From: Vandiemenella viatica
Taxonomy: Eukaryota > Arthropoda > Insecta > Orthoptera > Morabidae
DNA length: 64,000 nt
Direction of reading: 5' to 3'
Assembly: GCA_031002005.1 (NCBI GenBank)
Contig: JARYHS010008074.1
Span: 283,155,930 to 283,219,929, forward strand
The first letter of the stretch is position 1. Each line of letters opens with the position of its first letter. Position numbers and translations under genes: made by a program. Below, in pieces: positions 1 through 9,420 of this stretch. The notes below the pieces were generated by a model. The model saw only the letters and a list, made by a program, of their open reading frames with translations. It was not told where the DNA came from and searched no databases.

Positions 1-125
1 TGAAAATATCTATTTTGCATTTTGTATTTAAATACCTACATCTTAAAATATTTTGCATTTTGTATTTGAAATACAAAAAACAACAACATATTTGTATTTT
101 ATAATTAAATGCTTTTGAAAAACTA
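1..125. repeat. AT-rich imperfect repeats
   Basis: Very AT-rich sequence with two copies of a ttttgcattttgtattt-like word (about 13-29 and 50-67). It could be the subterminal part of a DNA transposon lying left of the window, but no end or coding sequence is visible. Confidence 0.3.
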
Positions 126-129
126 TTTT

Positions 130-518
130 GTGCATTTCTGCATTTCCGTCAATTCATGCGGAACCCATCATGATGCAATTTTTTGCATACCTAGGCGTTC
201 CTTCAGGATGCGAAGCACAGTCGTATGCACTAATCTGATTTTGTAGGCAAGCTGGTGAATCGTCTGGCGTCGATCTCCATCCACTAACGTGGCAACCGTA
301 TGCACTTCTTCTTCCGACACGCTAGGACGACCCGCCCAATGCATGTCTGCCACAGTTTGCCGACCTTCGTTGAAGGCTTTTACCCAACGTGCCACTGTTC
401 TGTATGGCAATGCCGATTCCCCACACGCCTCTTGAAGACCTTGATGACACTGTCATGCTGTACGACCTCTGGCAAATTCAATTTTGATCCAGCTCTGTTG
501 ATCCTGTTTCAAAAACAT
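130..518 (-). pseudogene. mariner-like transposase, N-terminal fragment
   Basis: Starting from an ATG at 518, the minus strand reads as the N-terminal DNA-binding half of a mariner-type transposase. PYRTVARWVKAFNEGRQT is the first helix-turn-helix. AGRPSVSEEEVHTVATLVD is the GRP linker leading to the second helix-turn-helix, and TVLRILKERLGMQKIAS ends that domain. One in-frame TGA interrupts the first 30 codons, and the frame ends at a TAG just after KIAS where the family normally continues. Sequence similarity then stops near 130, so the DDE catalytic domain is missing. No terminal inverted repeat was identified. It sits in the PIX intron below the exon at 3633 and is in the same strand sense by chance. 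Confidence 0.7.
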
Positions 519-1089
519 AGTGACACCGTTACATTAGACCGCTCGCTCACAAGTGACTGCATTTCCCTTGATTGTGTGTACGCCGGGGATGTGGGACGGC
601 CGAGTCCATTTGCTCGGAGGTAAGGTAGGTATGTCAACAACGAGTGCTATCAGCGAAAATAGTAGATTCCATAGAATATTGTCTCCACAGCAGTGTTGCC
701 ACTATTTAAGTTCCAACACTCGTACAATGATGTTAGAATCTACTGAAGACATCTGTTGCCATTTACTGAGTAATGTATGTAACCGTATCTTTTGGCGCGT
801 GTTACATCTTTGTTACCTACCTCTTGGCTTTGACGTACACTTTTCATTGAAGAATAAAAGCCAAGAAAGCAGTTTACCATATTTTAAACACTAAAGCGAA
901 ATTTTTTCTGCGTGTTGTACTTTGAACAGAAGCAAAACCTTTTATACTATAACACACTTTCAAGTTGACAAAGTCGCGGGTAATTGCTAGTACAAAATAA
1001 TAGCAGGACTGCAAGTTATATTTTTTTATATGTAGGTACAGTAATTACAGCATTCAGCTAGTATAAATCGTATATCCAATCATGATGCC

Positions 1090-2060
1090 CAGCTACTTTG
1101 TATCAAGTCCAGAAACACTGTAACGCAGATAAAGAAACACTGAGTACACATGAGAAATATTAAAGAAAACAGTATAAAATATTTCATAAATTCCTTAAAT
1201 AATGAACAATGGTAAGAAGTGTAAATTCGACAATACAAAATTACTGGTACTGGTTTCACTAACACTGTGTCTTTTACGAAACCCCAAACAAAGAAGTCGC
1301 AGGGGGTTAGGCTGTGATATCAGCTGACAATCCCCAGCATGACCAACCCATCTGTTTGGGATCCTGGTGTTTGGGAAATTATGGACAACTAGAGAAAAAT
1401 GGGGTGGAGCATCGTCCTGCTGGACAATGAAATCTTCATTGTCAACTTCCCGAAGTGGCAAGCGATTTTCCTTGTGACAATCACCTCATTAAAGAAAAAA
1501 GACCCATAAATTTTCTTTTCTGAGATTGTGCAAAACACGTTCACTCTGGGACAGTCATGAATGTTCTGCACATAAGCATGGGGATTTTTGGTCCCCCAAA
1601 TGCACACAATGTGCCTGTTCACTTTTCCACTCACATGAAAAGTGGCCTCATCACTAAACACAAGTTTTTTTGCGACTGTTTCGTCTTCTTCTAGACATTG
1701 GGCACAAATTGAAAATGACACACTTCATTGTTGTGCGACAGTGATTGTAGCAACTGTAACCTGTAAGGCTTCGTACACAGTCGCTTCCGTAGTATTCTCC
1801 AAACAGTCTTCTGTGGAATACCTAATTCCCTGCTCACTCGAGGAGTAGACTTCTGTGGGCTACAAATGTAACTGACGCACACATGTTCAACGGATTCTTC
1901 AGACAAATGAGGGCAACTCTTTAATATGCCGGGAATTCTTGCCGAACTTTGAACTAAAGTGTCACAGAACAGTTGCCACAGACTGAGTCAAATGAAATTC
2001 GAGAACAATGCACACTTTCTCACTTTCAGCCATCTCTAGCGCTCTAGCAGCCTCCGCGGG
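1090..2060 (-). pseudogene. IS630/Tc1/mariner-type transposase (DUF4817-like family), broken
   Basis: Pieces in several minus-strand frames follow the order of this insect-specific DDE transposase group. ELGIPQKTVWRILRKRL at about 1820 is the helix-turn-helix. KLVFSDEATFHVSGKVNRH at about 1650 holds the first catalytic Asp. FIVQQDDAPPHF at about 1430 holds the second. LTPCDFFVWGFVKD at about 1270 is the region of the third acidic residue, where the usual SPD before LTP is absent. An N-terminal piece lies at 1962-2060. At least three frameshifts separate these blocks. The element is dead. Its right limit is set by a LINE fragment starting near 2180. Confidence 0.72.
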
Positions 2061-2179
2061 AAGCTTGAATTTAGTGCAATCGAAACTTGGAGAGCCACTT
2101 GTCTTATAACAGCAAATCCCATTTTCATACCTATAATAGGACAGTAAAAAGAAAAATTGTGAAATCGCTTTAATCATTT

Positions 2180-2990
2180 TGACTAGCCCTGTAAGACAAA
2201 CCTACGGACCTGTCGAAAGAGAAGAACACAAAGACCACCCCAAATATCTGGGAATTACCTTGGATCGAGCCCTTACTTTTTTTCAGCATTTATCTAAAAC
2301 GGCAGAGAAAGTGAAGACCCATATAAACCTTGTAAAGAAACTGTCTGGTACATCATGGGGCGCAGGTGTACACATACTTCGAGGATCAGTCCTTGGCTTG
2401 ACATTCTCCGCAGCAGAATACTGTTGCTCCACATGGCTTGACAGTGCTCATACTGCCAAAGTTGACACTCAGCTTAACGCTGCTATGAGAACAATGAGTG
2501 GTGTCACCCCAGTATCCTGGCAACCTGTACTTTCCAATGTTTCTTCACCACATTTGAGGGAAAATCAATACTGCTTAGAGAATTAAAAGGAGTGAAAGAA
2601 AACAACATGATTCCTCTGCATAGCAACCTTCTCCACCTGCATCAAACATTATTAAAAACAAGGAGACCTGCCTACATGGAAGCAGCCAAGCTTGGAAATA
2701 ACAAATCTAAATTGTATGAAGAGTGGAGAAAGCAGTGGAAAGCCAACATCCCACACAATTGTGGGCTTGTAAAAAAAAACCGTTGACTTGTGTATCAGGG
2801 TTGGACCTGCTTAGGCGCCTTTGGTGTCAACGGAATTGATTTTGCACAGGACATGGAGTGTGCAATGCAGTCACACTTAGGTGGGGTCTCTGTGAAGATG
2901 CACTATGTGACCGAGGTGGTTCAGTGTTAATCAGGTTCTTGGACAGAATTTTCCCGTACACATTGACAGTCCTCTCCAGTTTTGACCCTA
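2180..2990 (+). pseudogene. Non-LTR retrotransposon, reverse-transcriptase C-terminal fragment
   Basis: The frame from 2179 contains HPKYLGITLDRALTFFQHL and LSGTSWGAGVHILRGSVLG, the thumb-like region after the catalytic core of Jockey/CR1-type reverse transcriptases. The fragment continues in shifted frames through 2592-2786 and into a Cys-containing tail near 2880-2960 (RWGLCEDALCDRGG in one frame). The catalytic YADD box and the endonuclease are absent, so this is a 5'-truncated copy with at least two frameshifts. The exact clade is uncertain. Confidence 0.65.
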
Positions 2991-3059
2991 CTATATAACA
3001 TTATGTACCTGAAAATAAACTAACTTCTTACTTAAACCAATCAAAACAGTCACTCATTA

Positions 3060-3250
3060 AAACAGTGAACAGCAATGGTCCAAATAAAATGCCCTGTGGC
3101 TGTCCCATTTTTTCTTCTACTTATTTTGATACTACATTTTCCATCCATTTCAAAAACTCCTTAAACCAGCAAGTCACTTTTCCATTGTTCCAATGGTTTT
3201 TACCTCATCTATCACCATTTTGGATGAAGGCGCATTTCTCATTTTAGTCA
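3060..3250 (-). pseudogene. Fragment of a CR1/L2-like LINE reverse transcriptase
   Basis: Read on the minus strand, the segment resembles the PQG-box region of the LINE family at 11440-12395. The nucleotide string around 3085-3125 parallels the one at 11440-11500 that encodes VPQGSLLGP. Stops and shifts are present. It is a short relic. Confidence 0.45.
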
Positions 3251-3632
3251 AATTGTTAATTTTAACCATTGATAACCTTACTGCACCCATTTCCAATATT
3301 CCATTGCCTATAGTCTATATAAAAAATATTACTGAAACAACTACAATAAGTCTTAGTAATACAAGTACATAACATAATTTTCACACAGAAAGGCAACATG
3401 AAGTTGAAGGAAGGCTGCAGCAACAAAAAATGCTACACAAAACAAAAAGCGCATTATTTCTGGCGTCTTATGCTTTCATCAGTAAGGGCCATGTCTGAAA
3501 TATAGTGTGTGTTCAGTGTTTGTTGTTGCCGTAACCTTCCTTCCTCTATTAAGTGATATGACTACTTCATTTCCACCTTCCATATTCTTCTTGCTCCATT
3601 GTTTCTGTAAGTATAACTTTCCATAAACTTAC
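3251..3632. other. Intron sequence, no feature recognised
   Basis: AT-rich intronic DNA left of the PIX exon at 3633. I see no coding or repeat signal. Confidence 0.5.
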
Positions 3633-3828
3633 TTGGCTTCCTGGTGATGCGAGATGATTTCTTACTATTATCATCACGACCAAGAGCTAGACAAGGACGG
3701 ACAGGGGGAGAAGGTCGTAGACAAGACATGCTCCAACCCTTGTTGTTAGCTTTGCGGAATGTTGGTTTTGCCATGATTGGCTGCGAGATACTCAATCGAG
3801 GTGACACTGGACCTGTCAGAGGACTCTT
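3633..3828 (-). CDS. ARHGEF7 (Pix/RtGEF): PIX/ARHGEF7 exon: post-PH segment with the W-x-SCLRP motif
   Basis: The exon opens after ttcttacag with KSPLTGPVSPRLSISQP and continues to GWSMSCLRPSPPVRPCLAL, the conserved W-S-(L/M)-SCLRPxPPxRP motif that follows the PH domain in PIX proteins. It ends SRITRKP before a GTAAGT donor at 3632. It is 196 nt, starts in phase 0 (compatible with the 27565 donor) and ends in phase 1. The following exons (GIT-binding region and coiled coil) are not visible and should lie left of the window. The open frame continues 13 codons or more beyond the donor, but that part (ESYTYRNN...) is intronic. Confidence 0.9.
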
Positions 3829-4304
3829 CTGTAAGAATAATGAGAAAATGAATTTTAGATAAATGGTAATTAAAATTTGGAGAAGATAACTCAATTTTTT
3901 CCCCTCTTTTTATAGCTTCATGTAATCAGAGAAAATTCAATTACTTATTGTTTTTTTGATTTTGTTTAGAATGGATAAAATTCTGATGATTTTGATTACC
4001 CACAGTGAAGCATTTGTACTTGTATGAGCTATCAATATTGTCCTAATCTGAACAACAGAAAGTAACAAATGAATATAACAAAAACATGATTCATCTAGCA
4101 CTATAAGAAATTTGTGATTACCTATGACGTGATTTGACTTACATTAGTAACTACAACATAATTTTCTAAAATTAACTCAAAGAGAATGTCATACTCTGTT
4201 GACTTGAAAAAGTTTTGTTACAAAATGTTTTAACTCCATGAAGTATAACTAAGAATTTAAAAAAAGTAAACAAAGCTCTCATAAAAGACAGATAGCCTGG
4301 TAAC

Positions 4305-4425
4305 GTACACCATACTGCCAAAATTCATGGGATAATAAGATGTAAACATCAAGATAGTGGCAGCACCACAGAAGGAACGTATAAATGTGTCACGCAGTCT
4401 TGGGACTATCTTTTGTACTCTCATC
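4305..4425 (+). mobile_element. Tc1-like element, 5' end (left of the copia insertion)
   Basis: The string actgccaaaattcatgggat near 4315 resembles the terminal repeat at the end of the Tc1-like element near 13405-13425 (inverted there) and the one near 63860. The segment continues on the far side of the copia insertion with a Tc1-like N-terminus at 6169, so copia landed in the 5' untranslated part of a Tc1-like copy. Confidence 0.5.
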
Positions 4426-4430
4426 AGTTG

Positions 4431-4643
4431 TGTAGAGATTATCAGTCAAATTCACAGAGGTTAAATTATTCTTTGCATTGCTTGTAATCTCTCTGGTCTA
4501 TATTGTTGATGTACGTTGAACTACGCATTGGCGTGTGAATGTGGTATAAAGAATTGCTGTTCGCAATAACGAGTTCTTTACAGTTTATTTTAGTGCACTA
4601 CAGTACTACACGATTAACTGCTAATATTTAAGTAATAATAACA
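4431..4643 (+). repeat. copia 5' LTR
   Basis: It begins TGTAGAGATTAT and ends TAATAACA, 213 bp. From 4474 onward it aligns with 5971-6146 (the 3' LTR remnant) with scattered substitutions. A TATA-like TGGTATAAAGAA occurs near 4540. Confidence 0.85.
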
Positions 4644-4647
4644 TTTA

Positions 4648-4675
4648 TTATGGGCCCAGTACGCTTCCACTGCGC
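4648..4675 (+). other. copia primer-binding site, complementary to the 5' half of initiator tRNA-Met
   Basis: The 28 bases start TTATGGGCCCAG and run to CTGCGC. They are the reverse complement of the 5' half of initiator tRNA-Met (D-arm side through the CAU anticodon loop) with two mismatches. copia-type elements are known to prime with an internally cleaved half of this tRNA. Confidence 0.85.
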
Positions 4676-4758
4676 AGAGATATTATAAACTTTAAATTTC
4701 ATTGCGCAATCGTTAAGTTGTAGCGTCGATTCGAAAAAGTTGGTTAAGGATTTTTAGC

Positions 4759-5325
4759 GTGAGGGTTATAGCAGACAGAAGTTGTTCAAATCAAATAAAC
4801 ATGTCTGATCACCGGTCTACGGCAATAAACAAATTTAATGGTATAAATTACACATCATGGAGTTACCAAATGAAACTGGTAATGATGGAAAGTGATTTAT
4901 GGACAGTTGTTGAACCATGTGAAGGAGAACCGAATACTGACGCAGATACAACTGTAAAATGTAATTACGCATCAAGACAAAATAAAGCTTATGCAAAGAT
5001 CACACTTTTTGTGTGCAACGAACAGCAGATGCATATTCAGCACTTAATGAATGCTAAGGAAGCATGCAATGAGCTGGAATGGTTGTATGCACTGTGTGAC
5101 AGCAAATTTTGTATTGTACAACTCTGGCAGAAATTGTATTCGTTGAAACTGAGTGATTATAATTCAATGGAATTATATTTGGGACAGATAAACAGAACTG
5201 TTGCAGATCATGCTACTGTTGGCAACGCCATAGAAGATGCAGATTTAGCTATGATGATATTGTGTGGCCTTTCTGAGGAATGGGATTCTGCTGTAACAGC
5301 TCTGTGTAACCCACCAGAAAGCTAG
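4759..5325 (+). pseudogene. copia gag (UBN2-type), interrupted
   Basis: The frame encodes a copia capsid-like gag. The methionine at 4801 (MSDHRSTAINKFNG) is a more typical start than 4759. FNGINYTSWSYQMKLVM is the conserved N-terminal motif with its tryptophan, and LYSLKLSDYNSMELYL and AMMILCGLSEEWDS are the usual downstream blocks. A TAG ends the frame at 5323-5325. Recognisable gag (TVKRRLLAEAS) continues in the same frame beyond it, with a further TGA shortly after. A 25-bp tandem duplication at 5403-5452 then shifts the frame before the zinc-knuckle part. Confidence 0.8.
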
Positions 5326-5402
5326 TTTACATGTGCTACAGTGAAAAGGCGTCTTCTTGCCGAAGCTTCAAGATGACAAGAAAACGAACGCATGAAACAG
5401 AC

Positions 5403-5452
5403 TGCATTATCTGTGAAGAAAGTGAACAGCATTATCTGTGAAGAAAGTGAAC
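5403..5452 (+). repeat. 25-bp tandem duplication inside gag
   Basis: gcattatctgtgaagaaagt followed by gaaca is present twice head to tail. Because 25 is not a multiple of three it throws the gag frame, so it post-dates the functional life of this copy. Confidence 0.85.
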
Positions 5453-5845
5453 ACGAAAATTATGGACGTTAAATCTAATTGCAAAGATGTCAAACCCATC
5501 AACGAAGATGAAAAACTCTGTAAGAAAGGAATACAAAAAACAAAAAATGGCAAAGGCAAGTGTTTTATCTGTAAAGATGACAGTCATTTTGCAAATGTAT
5601 GTCCCAATAAATCAAGTAGCAAACGTTCATCTAGTGCATTCACAATGAGTGTTTCGTGTGTATCAACTAATTTAAATAGCGATGCTTGGGTCATAGACTC
5701 GGGCGATACTCATCACACGTCTCCAGAGAAAAGGTATTTTTCTTGGATTAGTAAAAATCTGACTGCTGAAAATGTTGTGACAGCAAATGGCACAATGACA
5801 CCTACAAATTGGAAAAGTTACTGTAAATGTAAAGATAATAGGTAA
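5453..5845 (+). pseudogene. copia gag zinc knuckle and truncated protease
   Basis: An open segment carries a CCHC zinc knuckle, CFICKDDSHFANVC (about 5561-5602, nucleic-acid binding). The start of the aspartic protease follows, VIDSGDTHH (about 5690), with the catalytic Asp-Ser-Gly present but an Asp where copia proteases normally have Ala. The protease stops after some 40 residues, followed by about 120 bp of further internal sequence. Integrase, reverse transcriptase and RNase H are deleted. Confidence 0.78.
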
Positions 5846-5970
5846 TAATTCTGAAAATAGTGGCATACAAATTAAAAACACTCTTTTAGTGCCTGGCATT
5901 AGCCACGGAATTTTGTCAGTTAAACAGTTAAATGAAAATAACAAGAAAGTTGTTTTTACTATCTTTTTTG

Positions 5971-6146
5971 TATTCTTTGCATTGCTGGTAATCTCTCTGC
6001 TCTATGTAGTTGATGTACATTGTATTGCGCATTAGCGTGTGAACATGTAATAAAGAATTGCTGTTCTCAATAAGCGTTCTTTACAGTTTATTTTAGTGCA
6101 CTACTGCTCTACGCAATTAATTGCTAATATTTAAGTAATAATAACA
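5971..6146 (+). repeat. copia 3' LTR, 5'-truncated
   Basis: It matches 5' LTR positions 4474-4643 and ends ATAACA directly before AGTTG. The first ~40 bp of the LTR are lost in the internal deletion. Confidence 0.85.
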
Positions 6147-6151
6147 AGTTG

Positions 6152-6245
6152 TATGAAAGGTTTTGATTATGGCCACAAGACATAAATTATCAGATTCCGA
6201 AAGTGGAATGGTACTTGGTGCTAGATGCAAGGGACATACGATCTA
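6152..6245 (+). pseudogene. Tc1-like transposase N-terminus (right of the copia insertion)
   Basis: The ATG at 6169 begins MATRHKLSDSESGMVLGARC, a match to the start of Tc1-like transposases before the first helix-turn-helix, and stops at a TAA after 25 codons. With the terminal-repeat-like sequence near 4315 it forms one Tc1-like fragment split by copia. Confidence 0.6.
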
Positions 6246-6267
6246 ATGACTTCTTTGGTTGGACAAT

Positions 6268-7012
6268 CTCATTGACAACTTTTCTTCACTAGCTAAGCTT
6301 TTTCAGACTAATTTGCTTTAAATTATCAACTAAATTCTTAGGATTATTAACCGATTTTCTTTCAATCAGGACATCATGGAAAGGTAGGCGGTCGTCCTTT
6401 TGCAGTTTCATTGTAGACTTTATGTTGGCATGAATTCCATTTAGATGTTCTAGGAACTCATGTAAGGCCATGGAGCCATACAACAAACGTGTCATTGACA
6501 AATCAGAAAAAACATGTTGGCTTCAGAACCACATCTTCCAGTGCTTTTTCTTCAAAGTACCACATGTATAGGTTGGCAACTACTGGAGAAAGTGGCAATC
6601 CCATGGCAACCCCATTCACTTGTTCCTAATATTCTCCTAAGTCAGTGAAATACATGAATGTCAGCACATGTTTGATTAGTTCCACAATGGCTGGTTCAAA
6701 TTCGTGGCATATGAGCTCCGGCATATCCTTGCAATGGGATGTGGGTGAATAAAGAAATGATGTCAAAGCTCGCCATTATGTCTGAATCATTCAGTTTTAT
6801 GATCTTGATGATCTTCACAAATTCTGTGGAATTCTTGACATGGTGATCGCAGTGGTCGACTGATGGACTTAAAAGATGAGACAGATATTTAGCCAGCGGG
6901 TAAGTAGGAGCTCCAATATTGCTGATGATTGGTCGCAGAGGTACGCTTCTTTGTATATTTTTGGCAGATCATATAGCCGAGTTGGTCTGGCTGCATGAGG
7001 TCTGAGTCATCC
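6268..7012 (-). pseudogene. Penelope-like element 1: inverted reverse-transcriptase part
   Basis: On the minus strand the sequence carries Penelope-type reverse-transcriptase blocks in shifted frames: [13 protein letters not shown] near 6960, MASFDII followed by SLF near 6770, NGVAMGLPLSPVVANLYM near 6600 and YGSMALHEFLEHLNGIH near 6470. It ends with RLPFHDVLIERK near 6370. Stops and shifts are frequent. The next segment on the plus strand (7021 on) starts with almost the same block ([12 protein letters not shown]). So the 5' part is inverted relative to the 3' part, with a short overlap of sequence. Confidence 0.8.
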
Positions 7013-7020
7013 CAACATAA

Positions 7021-8164
7021 AGTTAACAATGGAGCTGAAAAGAATGGCTACCTACCTTTCCTCGACATCCTGATTGAAAGAAAACTGGACGGATTGCTAG
7101 GACATAGTGTATACAGAAAATCGACCCACACGGACTAGTACTTATGAGCCACAAGCTTTTACCACCCCCTACAGTGTAACACTGTTTTAAATACACTTGT
7201 AGATAGCGCTAGGGCGATCACTGACAAAGACTGCCTGTCACAGGAATTGAAACATCTGAGAACTGTCTTCAGGCAGAATGGGTACACTAAAAGGAAGATA
7301 AATAAGAAAGACAATTGACTGCGGACTGAAGAAAATTCCATTTCAACAGGAAGAAATGCCTAATGCCACCATTTTTCTGCCATTCACTGGAAACACCTCC
7401 AGGAAAAGTGACAGAATTCTCGCATGGCATGGAATAAAATGTTTCAACCAACCACCAGCCAAAATACAGAAATATCTCTGTTCCTTTAAGGATGACCTTG
7501 GCCTTCAAGTTCCCAGATCTCACAGCATTCCCTGTGTGTGTGGAAAGACTAACATCGGCCAAACTATTCGCACAGTACAAAATCACTATGAAGAACTCAA
7601 ACCCCATCTCCACCTGGGACAATAGAGCAAATCAGCAATCGCCGAGCATGTGTAAGACCCTGGCCACAGGGTAGACTTAAACAACGTTAGGATATTGCCT
7701 AGAACCTCATATTTTTTGGGTTCAATAATAAAAGAAGCAATCGAAATTCAATTGGCTGATACCTTCAATAGAGACAGTGGGTTATGTCTTAGTGAGGTGT
7801 GGAAACCAGGCTTGGTGAAATTCTGCAGAATGCGTGGTACTTCTGTCCAGTTGCCGCCACAGACAGCTCCATATTAGGCTTCGTGGCTTGCAACAAAGCT
7901 CTACAGTCATGGCCACTGGCAGCCAGCCGACAGGCACAGGCCGTGAACAGAGCCCTTAGGCATATAAGGAAGTGTGGCACCTGAACTATCTAAGTATCTA
8001 TTGGTCAGCCAACCAGTACAGATGTTTTCACACCTGAGGAAGATGATGGAGAAAGTCATAGAAATATCAACAACACAATCCGGCAGTATACCCATGAAGA
8101 CTTCATTGCAGTTATACGGCGGAAAAGTCTCTGTTCTTACAGTTTTGACATGGTAATATAACAA
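7021..8164 (+). pseudogene. Penelope-like element 1: GIY-YIG endonuclease part and 3' end
   Basis: The plus strand continues from the end of the reverse transcriptase ([33 protein letters not shown]) into a GIY-YIG endonuclease remnant near 7490-7600. IPCVCGKTNIGQTIRTVQNH corresponds to the GIY-YIG core, with the second YIG degraded to NIG. A tail with the usual WWPR-like helix is lost or shifted. A hammerhead-like CTGAGGA...GAAA motif is at 8031-8068. Several stops make it inactive. Confidence 0.78.
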
Positions 8165-8640
8165 CTTGCTAATAATAAAAATAATAATAATTATTATTCA
8201 TTAATAATTACGTTTACACTGTATCAATATTTTAAATTCCACTATTGATATTTTAAAGTTTGCAGTCAGTAAAGTTTAGAAATTCTGAAGCATATTTTAA
8301 AGTCATCGACCTGTTTCACCTGAAATATAATTTTGTTTAATTATTTTCTAATACATTAAAAAAAATTCTTAGCATTTTTTTTTTTTTTTGGTAGATTACT
8401 AATTAGCACTAAATAGTATTGACATGTTAAAATTCCATCTTAAGTTTAATATAGAAGTTAATTAGCAGAAGATTATTATTGGCTTTTAAGTACTTTTCAC
8501 CCAGTCATTACTTATAAAGTTTTAATGTAATTTTATATTGAAAGTTAAGCACGCAGTATAAGTTTTATTGCACTACTTTATAAGTTAAAGGTAAGATAAT
8601 ATACTATTACTTTTACTACTTAAGTTTTGTTTAGAGGGCA
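8165..8640. other. AT-rich intron, no feature recognised
   Basis: Simple A/T-rich sequence with an ATT-repeat run near 8180-8200 and a T run near 8378. No coding signal. Confidence 0.5.
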
Positions 8641-9420
8641 TTAGAAAAATTTGGGAAAATCATGCATGGTACGTGTGGCACCTGTCGCAAGTTTGTGGCG
8701 AATGATGTGGGTTGTACTGAGTGTAACAAGTGGTTTCAATGGGCATGTAGAGTAGAGGGAACACAGGAAATTAATGAGGCTCTTGCATGGTTTTGCCGGG
8801 TTTGTATTAAGGATGACAGATCACAAAGATGGATGAAATGATCAGTGAGAAAGACGAAACGATCAGGGAGATGGAAAAGGTCAGGTGCTTTGAAACTCAG
8901 CCTTTGGGGGCATGGCCTCTAGAGGCTCGGCCTGTGGAGGTGCAGCCTGTGAAGACCTGGCCTAAGGTGGCTCGACCTGTGGAGACTCAAACTGTGGAGG
9001 CACAGCCTGTGGAGGCTTGATACGTGAAGGCTCAGCATGAGGATGCTGTGCCTGTAAAGGCCTACCCTGTGGGGTTCTGGCCTATGGAGGTTTGGCCTTT
9101 GCAGGCTCCAACCTATAGAAGCGAAAAGGATAGATGGTGGATTCAGTAAGCAGGGTGAGAAGCGTGGCTGAAAGTTGATAACAGGCCATAGGGTATGTGC
9201 TGTTAACAGGATGAAGAAGCAAGACACTTAAGAAATTGTGTACAAAAATAGATTACCAGAGCCAGGAGAGGAAGAGCCTCATATAGATGTAGGAGTAGGC
9301 AAGGTGCAGCAGACCTTTTAAAATGAGGATAGGCAAGAGGAAAGAATAGCAAGAAAAGAATTCTGCTACAAGGCAGCAGCCATGGGAGAGGTATAGGCCT
9401 TCTACTGCAAAATAAAATAG
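8640..9420 (+). pseudogene. CR1/L2-like LINE, ORF1 with PHD-type zinc finger
   Basis: The segment around 8664-8815 reads CGTCRKFVANDVGCTECNKW followed by FQWAC and WFCRVC, a Cys4-x-Cys3 PHD-like finger in which the expected His before the last Cys pairs is replaced by Gln. This kind of finger is found in ORF1 of several LINE families. A stop ends the frame at 8839 and a 15-bp tandem repeat follows. Downstream to 9420 the frame is broken. Confidence 0.6.
8893..9125 (+). repeat. 15-bp coding minisatellite in LINE ORF1
   Basis: About 15 imperfect copies of a 15-bp unit close to cctgtggaggctcag, translating to a five-residue P-V-E-A-Q type repeat. The later copies have drifted and contain stops. 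Confidence 0.8.

Larger units (their letters stand above)
4426..6151 (+). mobile_element. Internally deleted Ty1/copia LTR retrotransposon with AGTTG target duplication
   Basis: The element spans 4431-6146 and is flanked on both sides by AGTTG (4426-4430 and 6147-6151), the 5-bp target duplication expected of integrase. The 5' LTR (TG...CA) is 4431-4643, an initiator-tRNA-Met primer site follows at 4648, then a gag with a zinc knuckle and the beginning of the protease. Everything from the protease to the first ~40 bp of the 3' LTR is missing. The join falls at about 5970, inside the 3' LTR copy. The deletion happened after insertion or during reverse transcription, because both outer ends and the target duplication are preserved. 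It lies within a Tc1-like fragment in a PIX intron. Confidence 0.88.

Noticed and set aside
300..894. Two plus-strand open frames over 100 codons
   Set aside because: The first overlaps the mariner-like transposase on the opposite strand, and neither resembles a known protein.
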